The notes beneath the pieces are model-generated. The model was not told where the DNA came from. It searched no databases and saw nothing but the letters and a program-made list of their open reading frames with translations. A DNA stretch of 60,000 bases from Antedon mediterranea (taxonomy: Eukaryota > Echinodermata > Crinoidea > Comatulida > Antedonidae), in the NCBI RefSeq assembly GCF_964355755.1, contig NC_092671.1:9251001-9311000 (forward strand), in the 5' to 3' direction. Shown piece by piece: positions 15,448-28,444 of the stretch. The position numbers and the translations under genes were made by a program. How positions within the stretch are numbered: the first letter of the stretch is position 1; each line of letters begins with the position of its first letter.

Positions 15448-16095
15448 TCATACTTCTTCTATGGCAGTATACATTGAGTCTGAATTAATGCTAAACATGG
15501 AAGGTAGTTCATTTTCATATACTGGAGATCCGTCACTGTATACCGCGCTATCGTTAGATATATGTCGCTTTCTTTTTCGTTTGTTTTCAGGTTTTATAAT
15601 GTCTGAGCCGTAATAGAAATCGTCGTAACCACTTTCGGAATCGCTAAGCTGTTCTTCGTTCGGTACAACGGCGTCTGAGAATGATTTTCTTATACTATCG
15701 TCATCGTCGTCTGTCCATAGTTGTTCTTCCTCGTCTTTAAATGATATTAACGATGTGTATGTGTCCAAATCTGGCTGTGTTTGCTCATCAGATGTCCTGT
15801 ATGTTTCTGAATGCATTGTTTCTTCGCATTGTTCTGAACCTGATGACATTTCGTCGTCGCTTGTTTCCAAAATAACTTCTTTATTTGATATCTCCAAACC
15901 TTCTTCATCAACTAGGTAGACATTATGAGCGGCGGCCAATTCTAGCATGCAAACCATTGCTTCACGTGGTTCAAGAAACCATTTCATATCTTCTTGGTTT
16001 GCGCCTAGTACAAGCGGAGAATCTGTCAGAGCCCTGTAACTAATCTCACGGTGAAAGCTCTGGTCTATAACATGTTGAGCCTCAAATAGATAGTC
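15448..16095 (-). CDS. Last exon of the class V aminotransferase: conserved edge plus acidic low-complexity tail
   Basis: Residues 533-747. The first ~60 residues (DYLFEAQHVIDQ through MKWFLEPREAMVCMLELAAA) look folded and continue the C-terminal domain. From about residue 600 the chain is rich in Asp, Glu and Ser (for example DEEEQLWTDDDDD). It then runs to a basic block, KRKRKR at 704-709, followed by Ser/Tyr-rich sequence and a TGA stop at 15448-15450. Seen: composition and motif. Inferred: a disordered tail with a candidate monopartite nuclear localisation signal. I know of no such tail in bacterial relatives. Confidence 0.85.
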   Translation of the reverse strand, partial: DYLFEAQHVIDQSFHREISYRALTDSPLVLGANQEDMKWFLEPREAMVCMLELAAAHNVYLVDEEGLEISNKEVILETSDDEMSSGSEQCEETMHSETYRTSDEQTQPDLDTYTSLISFKDEEEQLWTDDDDDSIRKSFSDAVVPNEEQLSDSESGYDDFYYGSDIIKPENKRKRKRHISNDSAVYSDGSPVYENELPSMFSINSDSMYTAIEEV

Positions 16096-19000
16096 CTGTT
16101 TAAGAAAAAAAGCTAAGAGTTAATTGACGAAACCAACAATTGCTATTAAGGAATTTTAATTAAATTATTTACTCGAAGTGAAACATACAGCAACTGATAC
16201 AGTTAATAATTAAATTAGTAATTTTTTGTCTAAAATTAGAGAACGTTAAATCGTTTGTTTCGAGATCAAATAAAACAATGTAATAAAACTCCTCAAGTTA
16301 AAGTTAACTGATTGATGAGATGTTTATAGCATTTTTTCCAGATTCAATCAAATGAATGCCTCCGGTACTATGAGTTTGAAACGCATTGCAAACAACCCAC
16401 GCGTTAAAAACTAGCCCACGCGTTACAAACTCAATATGATATAAAATAAATTTCATGGAAAAGAAGTAGACCTACGTACCGGTAGAGAGCGAGGGGAATG
16501 ACTGTTTGCTTTATGTGTTGGTCCAGGAACAAAACGTCCATTTTTGTCATAAACGATATCCAACAGACTTTTAAATCCAGCTCCACATTTAGGTAAAGAG
16601 TCTAAGGCACGATGTTTCCATAAGCCTGTGAAAGAGTCGAACTCATACTGCGGTAACAGTTTCCATCCATGAGTAGCAACAGTGTCCACTGCACACAAGA
16701 TGTAATCTATTACATCGTCTGATACAAAGAATGGAAGATTTAGTCGGGCAAATCCAGGCCTGATGATCTCTGATGGTTGTTCGTTGTATATCTTGAGTCG
16801 GTCCTCTCGTACAATCTCATAAAACCTTCTTGCACTTTCTTCTGTTATACCAAGAAGATCCTAAATATAAAACAAAACAATATTTAATGCCAACGTTTTG
16901 AGTATAGTATTTTTGTTAGCTAGAGAATCTGCCACCGATCTTTCCATCATTCACTTATTTATTTCTTCTAAACGAGATTAAAAGCTTCAATATGCTTGAT
17001 TATACTAACGATGATAATATAGTAACTTACATGTGCGTATGGTCCTGCGCATGCGCATCCACCACGTGCTTGTATTCCGTACAGGTCGTTTAATAATGCT
17101 GCGATGAAGTTATGGTGTAAGGCTTTACCGGTTAGCGGATGTCTCACTAAAAACGAAAAGATGGGTAACCTTTCAGCTTCTGAGTCGCCAAGGATGATTA
17201 GATTTTCGTTTTTTGACCATTTTTCAAAAGCTCGTCTATAAAGCAAAAACAAATTATTAATGATTAGGTGTATAATAATTACATCCTTGTGTTGCTAATT
17301 TTATGAAATATCTCAATTTAGGGAAACATCTATTTTAACCATATATAGGTATGATATTATGCGAAGTACAGTAGTATTATTTTTATGACGCAGTTTTGTC
17401 ATATGGAAACAATTGTTCAATTTTTTACAATCTGATGATTGACGGTATTTTCTTCTATAGGCGGCTGTTAAAATCATTGAAGTATCAATTTTGTCTGACG
17501 TCATCAAATACAAATGGTTCAAGGTAAGTTTACACATTGAATACAATTTTATAAAATTATGATGACGTCACAAAGAGTTCCGTCAATACATAACCACGTG
17601 TTTTTATGTTTACATTGATGCTTTACAAGATTCAGAATTAAAGTATGTAAAATATGCTAAGGAAACTTTAGTGAAAAACTGTTTATGATATATAACCAAA
17701 GATATAAAACTAGACAATAATACAAATATAGGACATTAAATGATATATTACCTTGATAATTCAGCTTCTCTTTGTTCTATAAATTCTGGACCGATGTTTT
17801 GTTTTAATTGGAAAACTAATCCAGCTCTGATTGACTCGATAATTGCTGGTGTACCCCCTTCTTCTCTTGCCTCAATATCTGATATATAATGGTGCATGTT
17901 TCTGGAGACCTGTAGAAAAACATCAGTAGAATTTAGCTTAGAATTTAGCTTATTTTATTTATTCCTATTAACACACCACTCTTTCCACTTTGTAGGAACT
18001 GGTGTTGTATTTACTATAAAAGGAAATAATTCTCTACATAATATATACATGTACTTTATTTCTTTGCTTTTTCTGTGTCAATATTCCAACGTATTTGGCT
18101 CTTTTTACAATATTTTACTTACGTAATGAACTGTACCGCCTCCAGCGCCTGCTGGGACTTTGTTTTGGAAAATGTGCTTTTTGGCGATTAATAATCCCGG
18201 TGTTCCCGGTCCTCCTAAAAACTTGTGGACAGATATGAAAACTGCGTCTTTTGAACAATCACAATCACATCTGTAGAAATAAAACAGTATTATCTATTAA
18301 CATTTTTTAAAACTGTTAATGAAATTAAGATGGAAAATCGATCGAATCTATTGATATCAACAAAACAGCTTTGTTGGTATCACTTTTGAAATAGTTAGTC
18401 TTACTTACGAAGATATTATGCTAATGATAGTACGTATACTTACGTTTCACAGTTAGGATTCATATCGATGTTTACGTAAGGTGCTGGAATACAAAGAAAT
18501 AACATACTTAGAATTAGATACATAGGCCTAACAAAAATACAATATAGGTAACGTACGTATGTCAAGTAGGATTTAGGGTCAGTTTGACTAAGGAATTTAA
18601 ATCAAACATTTTGCAGAGAGATTATTAATTAAAATATTTACCTGCTGTGGCATAATCCCAGAATGCAAGAGCTCCGTAACGGTGCAATAACGCTGATACG
18701 GCATTTGTATCTGTAAGAATTCCAGTTACGTTTGAAGCTGCAGAAAAACAACCGATGACGCTGTCGAATTTTGTCGAACAGTATTCAAGTTGGGCTTTCA
18801 GGTCGTTCAAATCTAGTAGACCTTTCACCGTACGTTGTATTCTAATAACCTATAAGAAGAAACAAGAGGTTAAGATACGTTTGGAAATCAGAAACTTTTG
18901 ATTGGTTCTTCTTTCTATATCTTGTAGTACTCATACTAAAATTCAATAAGTTGAATAATAATATTAGTATCTCCATGGTGAGATATTATATATTAGTACT

Positions 19001-20958
19001 TACTGTAGCTCCAGTTTCTTTCCATGGAAGTATGTTAGAATGATGTTCAAATGGACCAACAAGAACCGCCGTTGCTTTAGCTTTGGCGCCTTCCAGCTCC
19101 AGAGCATGAACTAGTTTATGAATAGCTCCGGTAGATCCACTTCCAGAAAATATAATGGCATCTTCGTCACTTGCATTTACGCATTCTCTGATAACCTGTC
19201 TGTTAGAATAAATCAATGTTGAATTATTATTAGTAACAATTTGTCGTCAAATTGTTGTTCGGAATTTTGGAAAATGTTTACACTGTAGGTGATATCTACG
19301 TCTTAAGGTCTAAGATTCAAAATGTTACATACTTTGCTTCGTGCCTAAAGGTAGTCATCTGTCTTGAGGTAATACTAGTTGTTGTGTGAGTGTTCCCGTA
19401 AAGTGGGCTAACTTCTTGTTGTATGTAATCTTCAATAAATTTCAATGACCTGTACAAAGAAGGATAAGTATTAGATTTGTTAACTTGTGAAATATAACCT
19501 TTGTCTGGTATATTTATTAACTGGGATCATTAGATTTGATTTGATAATTCGGATAAAATTATTGTGATTTTCCTTATTGGGTGTTGGTTGTTGTTACGTC
19601 ACCAAGGGTCTTATACAATATTGTTTTAACAAGTTTTGTATAAACCTTTGTAATCATGGGATCTTCACGGTAACAAGGGACAAAAAAGTGTATATTTTTA
19701 TAAATTGTAAGATTTACGTCTAGACACTTTTGTTTTCAACTGCTCTCACGCGATTCATTTTATTACTAAAATCTTAATTAACAATCAAAGTTTCGTTAAT
19801 ATAGTGAATGTTCAATTTTAAAGGTAGAAAAACCTTCAATTTTTTATTCTTACAAATAACATTGAAGGCTAGTTTGCTTACCTTCCGGAAGCTGTGTAAT
19901 CGCAATAAACAACTAAAATAAAGAAAGAAACAATATTGTTAATAATACTATTCTCAATAGAAGGTCAATTAAGGGGTACCTGGGAATAAGGTATACACAC
20001 GGAGGACAATCTAGGTACAGAATTGTAATAAGAATCGGAAAACAGGGGATAATGATTCAATACAATATATCAATACATTAAAAAACAGAGGATGTATTAC
20101 ATCACTCGAAGGACTTTTGTGTTTTGTCAACAACGTACCTAGATGTCTTACGTAAGTACTGTAATTGTAAAAAAGGTATTATGTACAATTCCTCTCTGAT
20201 ACAATTATTAGATGGTATTATACATTACATTTCAGAGTTAAAATAAAAAAAAAGACACAGTTATTTTTCTCTTTTGCTTTAAAATGTGCCACACATGTCA
20301 AGATACAATTAGTAAGGAACTTGTGTTTACATGATTTAGCAAATTTCTCCGTAATTAATGTCTGTTCGCAATATTAAACATGATACTATACGACATTTCA
20401 ACCGTGGTTCCGATTTATACAGAATGTTAATTAAGTTTACTATACACCATTACACAAATAATAAATAAATAGTAATATGCTTTAATAACCGGAGCATAGC
20501 TGCTTATGCCGCTCCAATTCACACACAATTTGGACACAAATTTGAAACTACTGAAATACGCACACTGGTAAAAAATAAATATGCACAATTGTTGATATCT
20601 TTAAATGTCCATAAACACATGGGGCAAAGAGAGAACACATTTAATTTAACAATTTTGATTATGATTTAAATGTAGGCCTATATTATGTAGGCCTATATCA
20701 AATATCAAAATAAATTAACAGGCCTCTTTCCTTATACGATATATATATATATGTCTATTAAACAATTCTCCCAAAACACTGTAAAAGAAAATGTTAATAT
20801 TATTAATAATGTATACAATTATTAGAATAAAACTTAGAAAACCTACTTTTTCTTTCGCCAAATGGACCGGTAAAAACAGTATCTGATCCGACAACATTTC
20901 GTTCAACTTCTTTCAGTAAACATTCCGTTTGTACAGAGTGATTCCGTTTTGTCTTCAT
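15448..20958 (-). CDS. Class V aminotransferase / cysteine-desulfurase-like PLP enzyme with acidic C-terminal tail (11 exons)
   Basis: Assembled by splicing on the minus strand. Exons: 20847-20958, 19882-19912, 19333-19449, 19004-19199, 18642-18849, 18444-18483, 18123-18270, 17752-17909, 17031-17235, 16480-16860, 15448-16095. All introns are GT-AG and the phases match, giving 747 residues. Seen: VYCDYTASGR (39-48), EHHSN (138-142), FWDYATAAPY (215-224) with the likely PLP-ring Asp217, SVHKFLGGPGTPG with the Schiff-base lysine Lys251, and ARGGCACAGPYAH (393-405) with Cys397/Cys399 where SufS-type desulfurases carry the sulfur-accepting Cys. Known: these are fold-type I PLP enzymes of the class V/NifS-SufS superfamily. 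Inferred: a cysteine desulfurase, lyase or related aminotransferase; the substrate is not determinable. Residues beyond about 570 leave the enzyme fold. The ATG at 20958 is the first in this exon. An AG acceptor-like site and an in-frame stop lie just upstream, so an upstream non-coding exon is possible. No targeting peptide is obvious. Confidence 0.9.
17497..17569. promoter_or_regulatory. Pair of TGACGTCA palindromes in the aminotransferase intron 8
   Basis: TGACGTCA occurs at about 17497-17504 and 17562-17569, both full CREB/ATF consensus palindromes 65 bp apart, in the intron between exons 8 and 9. Binding cannot be judged from sequence. Confidence 0.35.
18123..18270 (-). CDS. Exon 7 of the class V aminotransferase: PLP-lysine exon
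   Basis: This 148-bp exon (phase 2 in, phase 0 out) encodes residues 236-284. It opens with the cysteine cluster CDCDC and continues through FISVHKFLGGPGTPG to GAGGGTVHY. Lys251 in the HKFLGGPG context is the expected internal aldimine lysine, and the glycine-rich GAGGGTV stretch is typical of the family's active-site loop. The acceptor reads ttctacag and the donor gtaagt on the minus strand, both near consensus. Confidence 0.88.
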
Positions 20959-21828
20959 AGTAATATTCTTGTAGTAGACTTGCTAAAAACAGAAAATAAA
21001 TATGTATATATATAGTATAATGCGTATGTCCTAAGCCAGTACTGAGCTCAGATTATTCCGTCTACATCCAATGAGTCGTAACGCTAAACTGGTGAATCGA
21101 TCTGTGTAGCGAGTATTTAAGCGCAGTCAAGTGAATCTACCCAGTCAATGATTGAGTTTGACACGCCAGCTGATGACGCGTTCTTTGAACAAGAACACCG
21201 CCCACTTTCACGACGTACTTTCCGTATTCCCATTCTTTTGGTTTGAACTGACCGCCCCTATTCTTTCTTTCAACATAAACATATTTCTAAATATTTGTGT
21301 TGGGAGGGGTGTAGTAACAAAGTTGAAATGGAATTTTAATTGTGATTTACACCGGAACCAACAAAATGATAATACATTAAATTTGGACGATTAAAAGAAA
21401 CATCATTTATATAAATACCTATATATTTTTTCATATTGTTATTGAAATATTTGATCAATTATTATATATATTATATGTTTGTATTGCAAAATTGATGTAA
21501 AGCACAAATATAATTATTAGTACCATTTTGTTTATACAGTTTGTAAAAAATAGGCATGTAAAAAACAATCACCCGTAATGTTGGCATAGGTGACGTGAGG
21601 TTTGTTGACGGGAAGTGAATCCATCCTGTAAAATGTATAGGCCTACTGGTTGATACAAGAATGTTAATTCTTTTTTCACGGTACAATAAGAATAAAACGA
21701 TACCAAAAAACTTTCAACTAATCCGAGCCTGGGAAAGCTATTATTTATAGATATTTGTATTTATGTATTGTTGGCAAGTTGGCAACAATAATTGTGTTAG
21801 CATATCCAAATACTTATATGAGTAACCC

Positions 21829-22040
21829 GATTCCCAGTGCTGTATCTCCACATACCATCTATTTCCGAAGAATCATAGGAATTATTGGTAATACAGCATC
21901 TCATTTATATCACATGTGGTGCCTGTATCATGTAAGGTTAGGTTAAGGGTAGGTTATTCTAGATACATGTGAAACACATGTGATGTTGTATTACCAACTA
22001 TTCCTATGATAATTCGGAAATAGATACAGTACCGAGAATT
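21829..22040. mobile_element. Fold-back (palindromic) MITE with ~60-bp arms
   Basis: The left arm contains TATTTCCGAAGAATCATAGG and TTATTGGTAATACAGCATC. The right arm is its inverted copy (GATGTTGTATTACCAAC, CCTATGATAATTCGGAAATA). The outermost GCTGTATCT / AGATACAGT also pair. A ~13-bp insertion offsets the left arm. The unpaired centre is about 50 bp. It lies about 0.9 kb upstream of the aminotransferase start codon. Confidence 0.8.
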
Positions 22041-25000
22041 AGCTGAAAAAGAAGGTTCATTTGCTATCTAACCGTGGCCATATAATATTGTGCAGTATAA
22101 TTCAACTGAAAGTAATAAAATAAAATTTCAACTCGGAAGCAGACTAGTAACAGCTTGGGTCGCGGTCTTTTGCTTTATTGAATCTACAGTTAAAACATGC
22201 CGACGACGTTACGGCTAACAAGAATCATTTCGCTCTATTAGCAACTTTTAAAATGCCGTTATAATTTGTGTTTTATTATTATAATATATGCATTCATCTT
22301 GTCCGCCGTCACTGCAGCCCAGGCCGACCGGTGTAATGAATTTTTGGTTTGTTACGCCTTGTCGATTTCCGGATGCATTCACTAATACACAGTTGAGAGA
22401 AGATGAAAGCTTTAGCGCGGGGTTAGGTTGGGAAGAGAAAAGATGCCTAATGTTCATATGGATTTTGTCTTAAGAAATTGGTCGGCAAAGGCATATGGCC
22501 ACATGATTGTGTGGTGTGAGCGTTGGGAGGCACGTATAATTTAATTTATTATACTGTCCTCTCTATTGTTCTTCTATCAGATGTAGGCCTGCAATTCTGT
22601 TTTGTAAATTTATAGTTTTAAGTTATTACAATAGAAAACTATCCCTACTTGTATGTGCTCTTGTGAACAAGAACGGTTTCGTTTTTGAGTAGCCTACTTT
22701 ATCACAAGATAAGATCAAAACTGTAAACTATATTTTTAGGAGGGTAAATATAGGTTTACTTATCAATTGTTACGATTTGATACTGTTCCTAAGTACTAAC
22801 CGGCAACAGTACTAGTTTCATTCAAGTGTGTCATGTTTATTGTATTCTTTTCACATACATGCTTTCATCTTTCTACACTGAATTAGCTATTAACACAAAC
22901 TTGTCGCGACCGATTAATCCGAAGAATTACTAATGATTTTGAGTACGACTTTCACTGAAGCCTACAAATTCACAGAGAATTGCATTATAAAAGATATTGT
23001 AAATGCGATAGCATCTACATTATTCTTTATATATAAATCCAAAGGCAAAAATTACTTGTGTAATTCTGTGAATTGCTAGGCCATATCACAGTATTTTTTC
23101 ACTGAAGTATCAATTGCAGTTTCAGATTTGATAGATAGCAAAAATGCGACGACAAGCAAAATAATATGAAACATAATCATGTGATGAAAATATTTAATCG
23201 TGGAATCGTCTGCTTTCCCATTAGACAGTGTATTTCTGGAACTTGTCTGAATCAGAAAAAGTATTACATAAATTTAAAAAAAGAAAGAAATTAGGCGCGT
23301 AGACAATGTCTGATGTAATTCTAGGCTGTACAAGTCAAAGCACAGGTTGCGTGTGGAAACCACCTCAACGGAGGAAGTGTGATTCACTCGCGAGTTGTAA
23401 ATTTGACCTGAAGTTACGACTATGGCCCTCATTGACGTTATTATCTTAATGGTGGTAGACGATTTTCATGACGTTGTATACAAATATATACATCTATAAT
23501 AAGCGTTTCATTGGTAAATGTGAAAGTACTATTAAAGATCAAATCTGTATGTGAATAGTGGATTTGAGTTTATTTATTATTGTAATTCATAAATTGCAGG
23601 ATGGTTATTCAGCATGCGCAAGAGGTGCGCGGAAATAACCTAATCTAACTTGTTTCCATGCATTAGCCGTGGGCGCCGCATGGCAGATGTAACAGGTCAA
23701 CTTTTTGTGTTACAGGTACTCCACAGAGTAACAGATGCCAATAAATAGTGACATATAGTTTCACCCCATTCTACCCAAAAGAGTTGACTTCTTAAAGGTT
23801 ACATTCACCGATTTAGGCGGAGTAAGGATTGGGTCTTGCATCAATTTTCGACCTGATATTTCGACAGAATGTATTTATTTTGTAATTTACTCTGTCTATT
23901 ATACTACCTGCTTCAGAAAACATTTTAGACAAGATAATTTCAGGTAACGAAGCCCTGCAGATTTGCACACTCTCTTGTACCTTGGGTGGAATATAGGCCT
24001 AAACTATTATAGTACTGTAATTTCCACTTTCAGACGACAAAAGGAAAATTGGGAGTGTGTACAAAATATCAACACCATGTGAATGTTGTTATTTGTACTA
24101 TGTAATCGTAATCTGGATGGTATACCATTGCATGTTAAACTTCAAGATTACTATCTATATAGGCCTTTCAGAGTATACTCAGACATAGTCTGGTCTGTAG
24201 AACAATCAGACATCATAATTGAAAGAAATAAGTGTTGAAAGACAAGTCTCTAAAATAAATTAGTAAAATATGACTGAAAATTTGTTTGCCAAAATACATA
24301 TTTTATATTTGATAATTTATTCTCTGTTGTGTCTCGTTGTTATCTTTTATTCCAGATATCAAGTTGTCGGACATTTTTTTAAATCTTAGAGTTTGGTTCG
24401 TCAAAAGTTATTATTAAATTGTTACAAGGCTGTGTGTTTGATCGTTCGTTTTAACGTGTCTGTCTATATTTGAGGTACAAAATGCCACACAGAGTGATGT
24501 TTTAACATACGCATCAAATTTATACTTAAGATTGAAATATCAAAGGTGGAAAAGGTCCCAATATGTTATATAAGTTTGTTTGCTTGTTATGTTTCTTTGG
24601 TCGATCGCTAGTTTGTTTTGGCATAGAAGCCGTTCGTTTTGGCGGTTAAATTCGCATCATAATTTTACCAATGACGGAATATTTGTTTTATATTCTATAT
24701 AACATAAATTTTATATTATTTTTTTTTAATATATTATTCGTATTTTTGACAAAGCATGATGTTGACATTTTTCCAAACTTCCACCTGTCAGTGGTCAAGT
24801 ATAATCTCAGTGGTCAAGTATAATCTCAATGATTAGTAAAAGTGTATCCACACCTGATGTCAAGAATCTTAAGGTATGCGTAACATCAAAGGTACCGACC
24901 GGGATACTCTCAACATTACCTGATGGTTAAAGATGCTTAAGAATATCCTACGTAAATACTGTTATAGGATAAGCATACACTTCACATACAGCTTTATCCT

Positions 25001-25079
25001 CTTAGATTGTGGGAAAATATTTGTGTACGTTTACTATTATGACGTTTTGAGAAATCAAAATAATTGTTTTTTTAAAACT

Positions 25080-25300
25080 ATTTAACATATTAATTTGATA
25101 ATTCTATAATTCTATAATAGTTATAATTTGTATAGCACTTCTCATAAACACCTGATATTAAGAATATGTTAGGTCTATTCATTTTTTGTGGTTTTTTCAA
25201 AATGTTAAGTAACAAATAAAACTGCTCTTACATATTTAATAATTCGTATAGCGCTTCTCAATCTATTAGACGCCTGGAATTAAGAATGTGTTAGGCCTAT
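25080..25300. repeat. Two diverged tandem copies of a ~125-bp unit
   Basis: The stretch TTTGTATAGCACTTCTCA, a 14-18 bp linker, then TATTAAGAATATGTTAGG near 25125-25175 recurs near 25240-25300. The second copy reads TTCGTATAGCGCTTCTCA and AATTAAGAATGTGTTAGG. Likely a duplicated fragment of a dispersed repeat; an (ATT)n microsatellite follows at about 25330-25350. Confidence 0.65.
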
Positions 25301-25869
25301 TCAAAATTATTTTTGAATTATTAGGACTATCATTATTATTATTATTATTATGTTGATGATTCAAAACATGACAAAACAAATCAGTCGTACCAAAAGTGGG
25401 TCTCTCGTATCAAACTTACATTGCTTTTGGTAATGCACACATATGCGGAGGCTGCCCAAGATATAATATAATTTTGATCAACTTTACACAAAATTTGTTC
25501 AATTCCCCCGCCCCCCTTTCCGCCACCAAAGACAATTTCTGGAATTAGCTTCCAGCGCCTAATTCTGAAGCAGCAGTTGTTTGTCTATTTACATTATATT
25601 TTTGTATCAAACTATCAGCAATTTTACTATTAGAGTTTTAGCCTGAACTTTTATACCACCTTTATAAGGGATTTTATACCGGATACCAATCCTAGGCTTA
25701 TTATTCTGCCTCTCGGAAGTCACCTTTAGCGTACCTGTACAAAGATAACGAATTATGATCAAGATAATTTATTTCTTCATTTCTATTACCACCATATGCC
25801 AAATTTCCAGGTTTAGCCTAACCCTGAAGCGGATACATAGAGTACTAGCCATTTATCAGACGGGTCAGG

Positions 25870-25950
25870 GGTGCAGGTCAAGTCGGCCCTAAACCGTCTC
25901 GGCCAATGTCAAGTCGGCCCCACGTCAAGTCGGCTCCAAGTCAATGTTAA
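25870..25950. repeat. Short degenerate repeats of GTCAAGTCGGCCC
   Basis: Four copies of (G)TCAAGTCGGCCC/GCTCC lie within 80 bp, spaced 15-40 bp apart. They form a GC-rich island in AT-rich surroundings. No function recognised. Confidence 0.6.
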
Positions 25951-26027
25951 TCAGATAAAGATACAATGGAGAATTCGACGAGAAGTTGTGAGGGAGAGAA
26001 AGGAGGTTACATTGGTATAATCTTTTA

Positions 26028-26320
26028 AAGATGTATTGTCCCCCTGAAAAAAATAATTCTTAAACTTTGTTTATTTTAATATGCCATTTCAATGTCACAT
26101 AATATTTATCCATAAATTGGATAGAAAAAAATGTATTTACCTGAAAAAACTGTAATTTAAAGCAACAAAATAGTCTGCCAGCCAATGGGTAATTTTATCA
26201 TTTTATAAGTGAAAAAAATATTTTTTCTATTTTTACTACTTTTACAACTACAAAATAACCTATCCAATGTATGATTTAATCAATTTTCATTTTTAATGCT
26301 TTTGGGGGACAATACTTAAC
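26028..26320. mobile_element. MITE-like element with ATGTATTGTCCCCC / GGGGGACAATACTTAA ends
   Basis: The left end AAAGATGTATTGTCCCCCTG and right end GGGGGACAATACTTAACG are inverted matches. The interior is AT-rich, without an open frame. Related fragments lie at about 35268-35460 and 54175-54390. Confidence 0.75.
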
Positions 26321-28444
26321 GAACATGAGATACAATCAGTAAATCTTTCAGCAATATTAATGTACAGCATAACAATCCTAATTGAATAAGGAGGATACAA
26401 TGTATTGTACTACGGTTGCAGGTAAAATCATTATAACCCGGATGGAATAGAGAAACGTTGATTAATGGTTGTCATGTGATATCATAACAATGTTCCAATC
26501 CGGTAGAAATAATTATGGGTATTTACAATATTCATTCAATATTTACATTATTCATTCAATATGTGAAAGTATATACAAAAAATTAAGGATGCTTAATTCT
26601 GAGATAGACGGACACAATGCAAACACTTCTTTTGAAATAACCGTTTCGGATACCAACCCTAGCTGTCCTAGATTTTTCGGGAATCGTACATTTAATAACA
26701 TTACGTTTAAACCTGGTATTTAATTACTTATTTATATTATAATTTTTTTCCATCGCAATTTTTCGTCCCTACACACACACATGCCTAAACGTGTATGGCT
26801 AGTGTTGCCCGAAAGCTCTGCTTACTTTTCTGGCTGTTTTACTTATCGTTTTGAATTAGCTTTTCGCTTTTTTTTCTCCATTGAGATCCAGCCACTGATA
26901 CCCACAGCATTGTCATTTTTTCAGTAATTTGCCTTTGGATTTATATATATACCCCGGTATATATATGCATATGCCTACTACTTTTTTCCTTCTTATTTTT
27001 AATCCTGGTTATGTCGTTATTGCTAACTCGGAAAGAATCTTTCCGGCGACAGGACAATGAAGTGTTAAGATGATTGATATTTAAATCATAATTTTAATAC
27101 AGTAGATATAAAGCGATTAAGAAGTACGAAATGATTAAAATCAATTAAATCACTCACTGAAATGTACACACTATGAGACATATTATATTATTATATCATG
27201 CACTCAAAATTTAAATAAAGTATATCAAATATTCTGCGAATTCATAAGTTTCTAAAATAAATTGACTTGTAAGCCGCAGAGTAGCGTAGGCCCTGTGTTT
27301 ATTGAATTAAAAAATGTCCAAAAATGTCTAAAAGAATTCCCAAAATGACTCAATAGGAGTTTCAGAAAAGTCCCTAAATTGCATTGTAAACTCTGTGTGG
27401 TTTATTAATTAAAGTAACTAACATTACTGTAAAATAATTTACAAAAGGACGAAAAATAAAAAAAAATTAAATACCTTAAAGCTCAGGTACAGGCATGAAT
27501 TTTAAACATAATATCTGGTTAATTGTACATAAATCTAATATTTGTAACAGAAATCAAGACGAAAAAACATGAATTTCCCCTATTATGGTCAAATACAAAA
27601 TTTGGCAAAATTCTGCCAAAAAAACTAGGAAGACTTTTTTTCAGTAGATAGGTAGTTAACATAATGTAATAACATGTCTGGTGACTCCCTAGAAGGTGAA
27701 AAAAGATAGTGGATATACGGTGGATAATTTTTGCTATAACATGAAAATAAAATTCTAAAGTTGAATAAAAATACCAGAAATGTAAAATTCAAGTTATATT
27801 ACCTATATTTAGTCATCTGATAACATTTTTTACCACACCGTTTATTTTTCATAGCTTTTTAAAATGCCTCTCTATTTTCGAAATTTGTGTACAAAAGAAT
27901 AGAGATTTTACTGTGTAATTTGAACTATCCCCCCACTGATAAGAAAGTGGTAATTTTCAAAAAGCTTGTGTAAACACAAATAAAATCCCAAAAATTATGA
28001 AACATAGGGGAAACTATAGATCGATAATTATTGGAATGTATGATCAATAGAAATTTTTTGCCCGCACCTGGCCTTTAATATAGGTCATAGTGCAACTTCC
28101 CTGCTCTATTTTTAAATAATCATTAAGTTATCATTTAATTATTGTTATTTTGGCAACTCAATGTACACAAAGTGAAAACAAATTAATAATAGGTTAGGAC
28201 ATAGATTTGCCAGTGTCCTTGTTACAGTAAAAACATAATCGCAATTGATACTAGACAATTGTGAAATGGTTTAAGCAATTAAAGTAGAACAAATCATTTG
28301 GAACATCCCTATTCAGGGAACATCCTATTAGGCCTTATTTTTCCGTGAAACAAATAGTGAAAGAATAATGTTTTAACATTACATTATATAAATAAAATAA
28401 AATGAAAAAAAAAATTGTCTTTGGTATTATCTATAATAGGGTTC

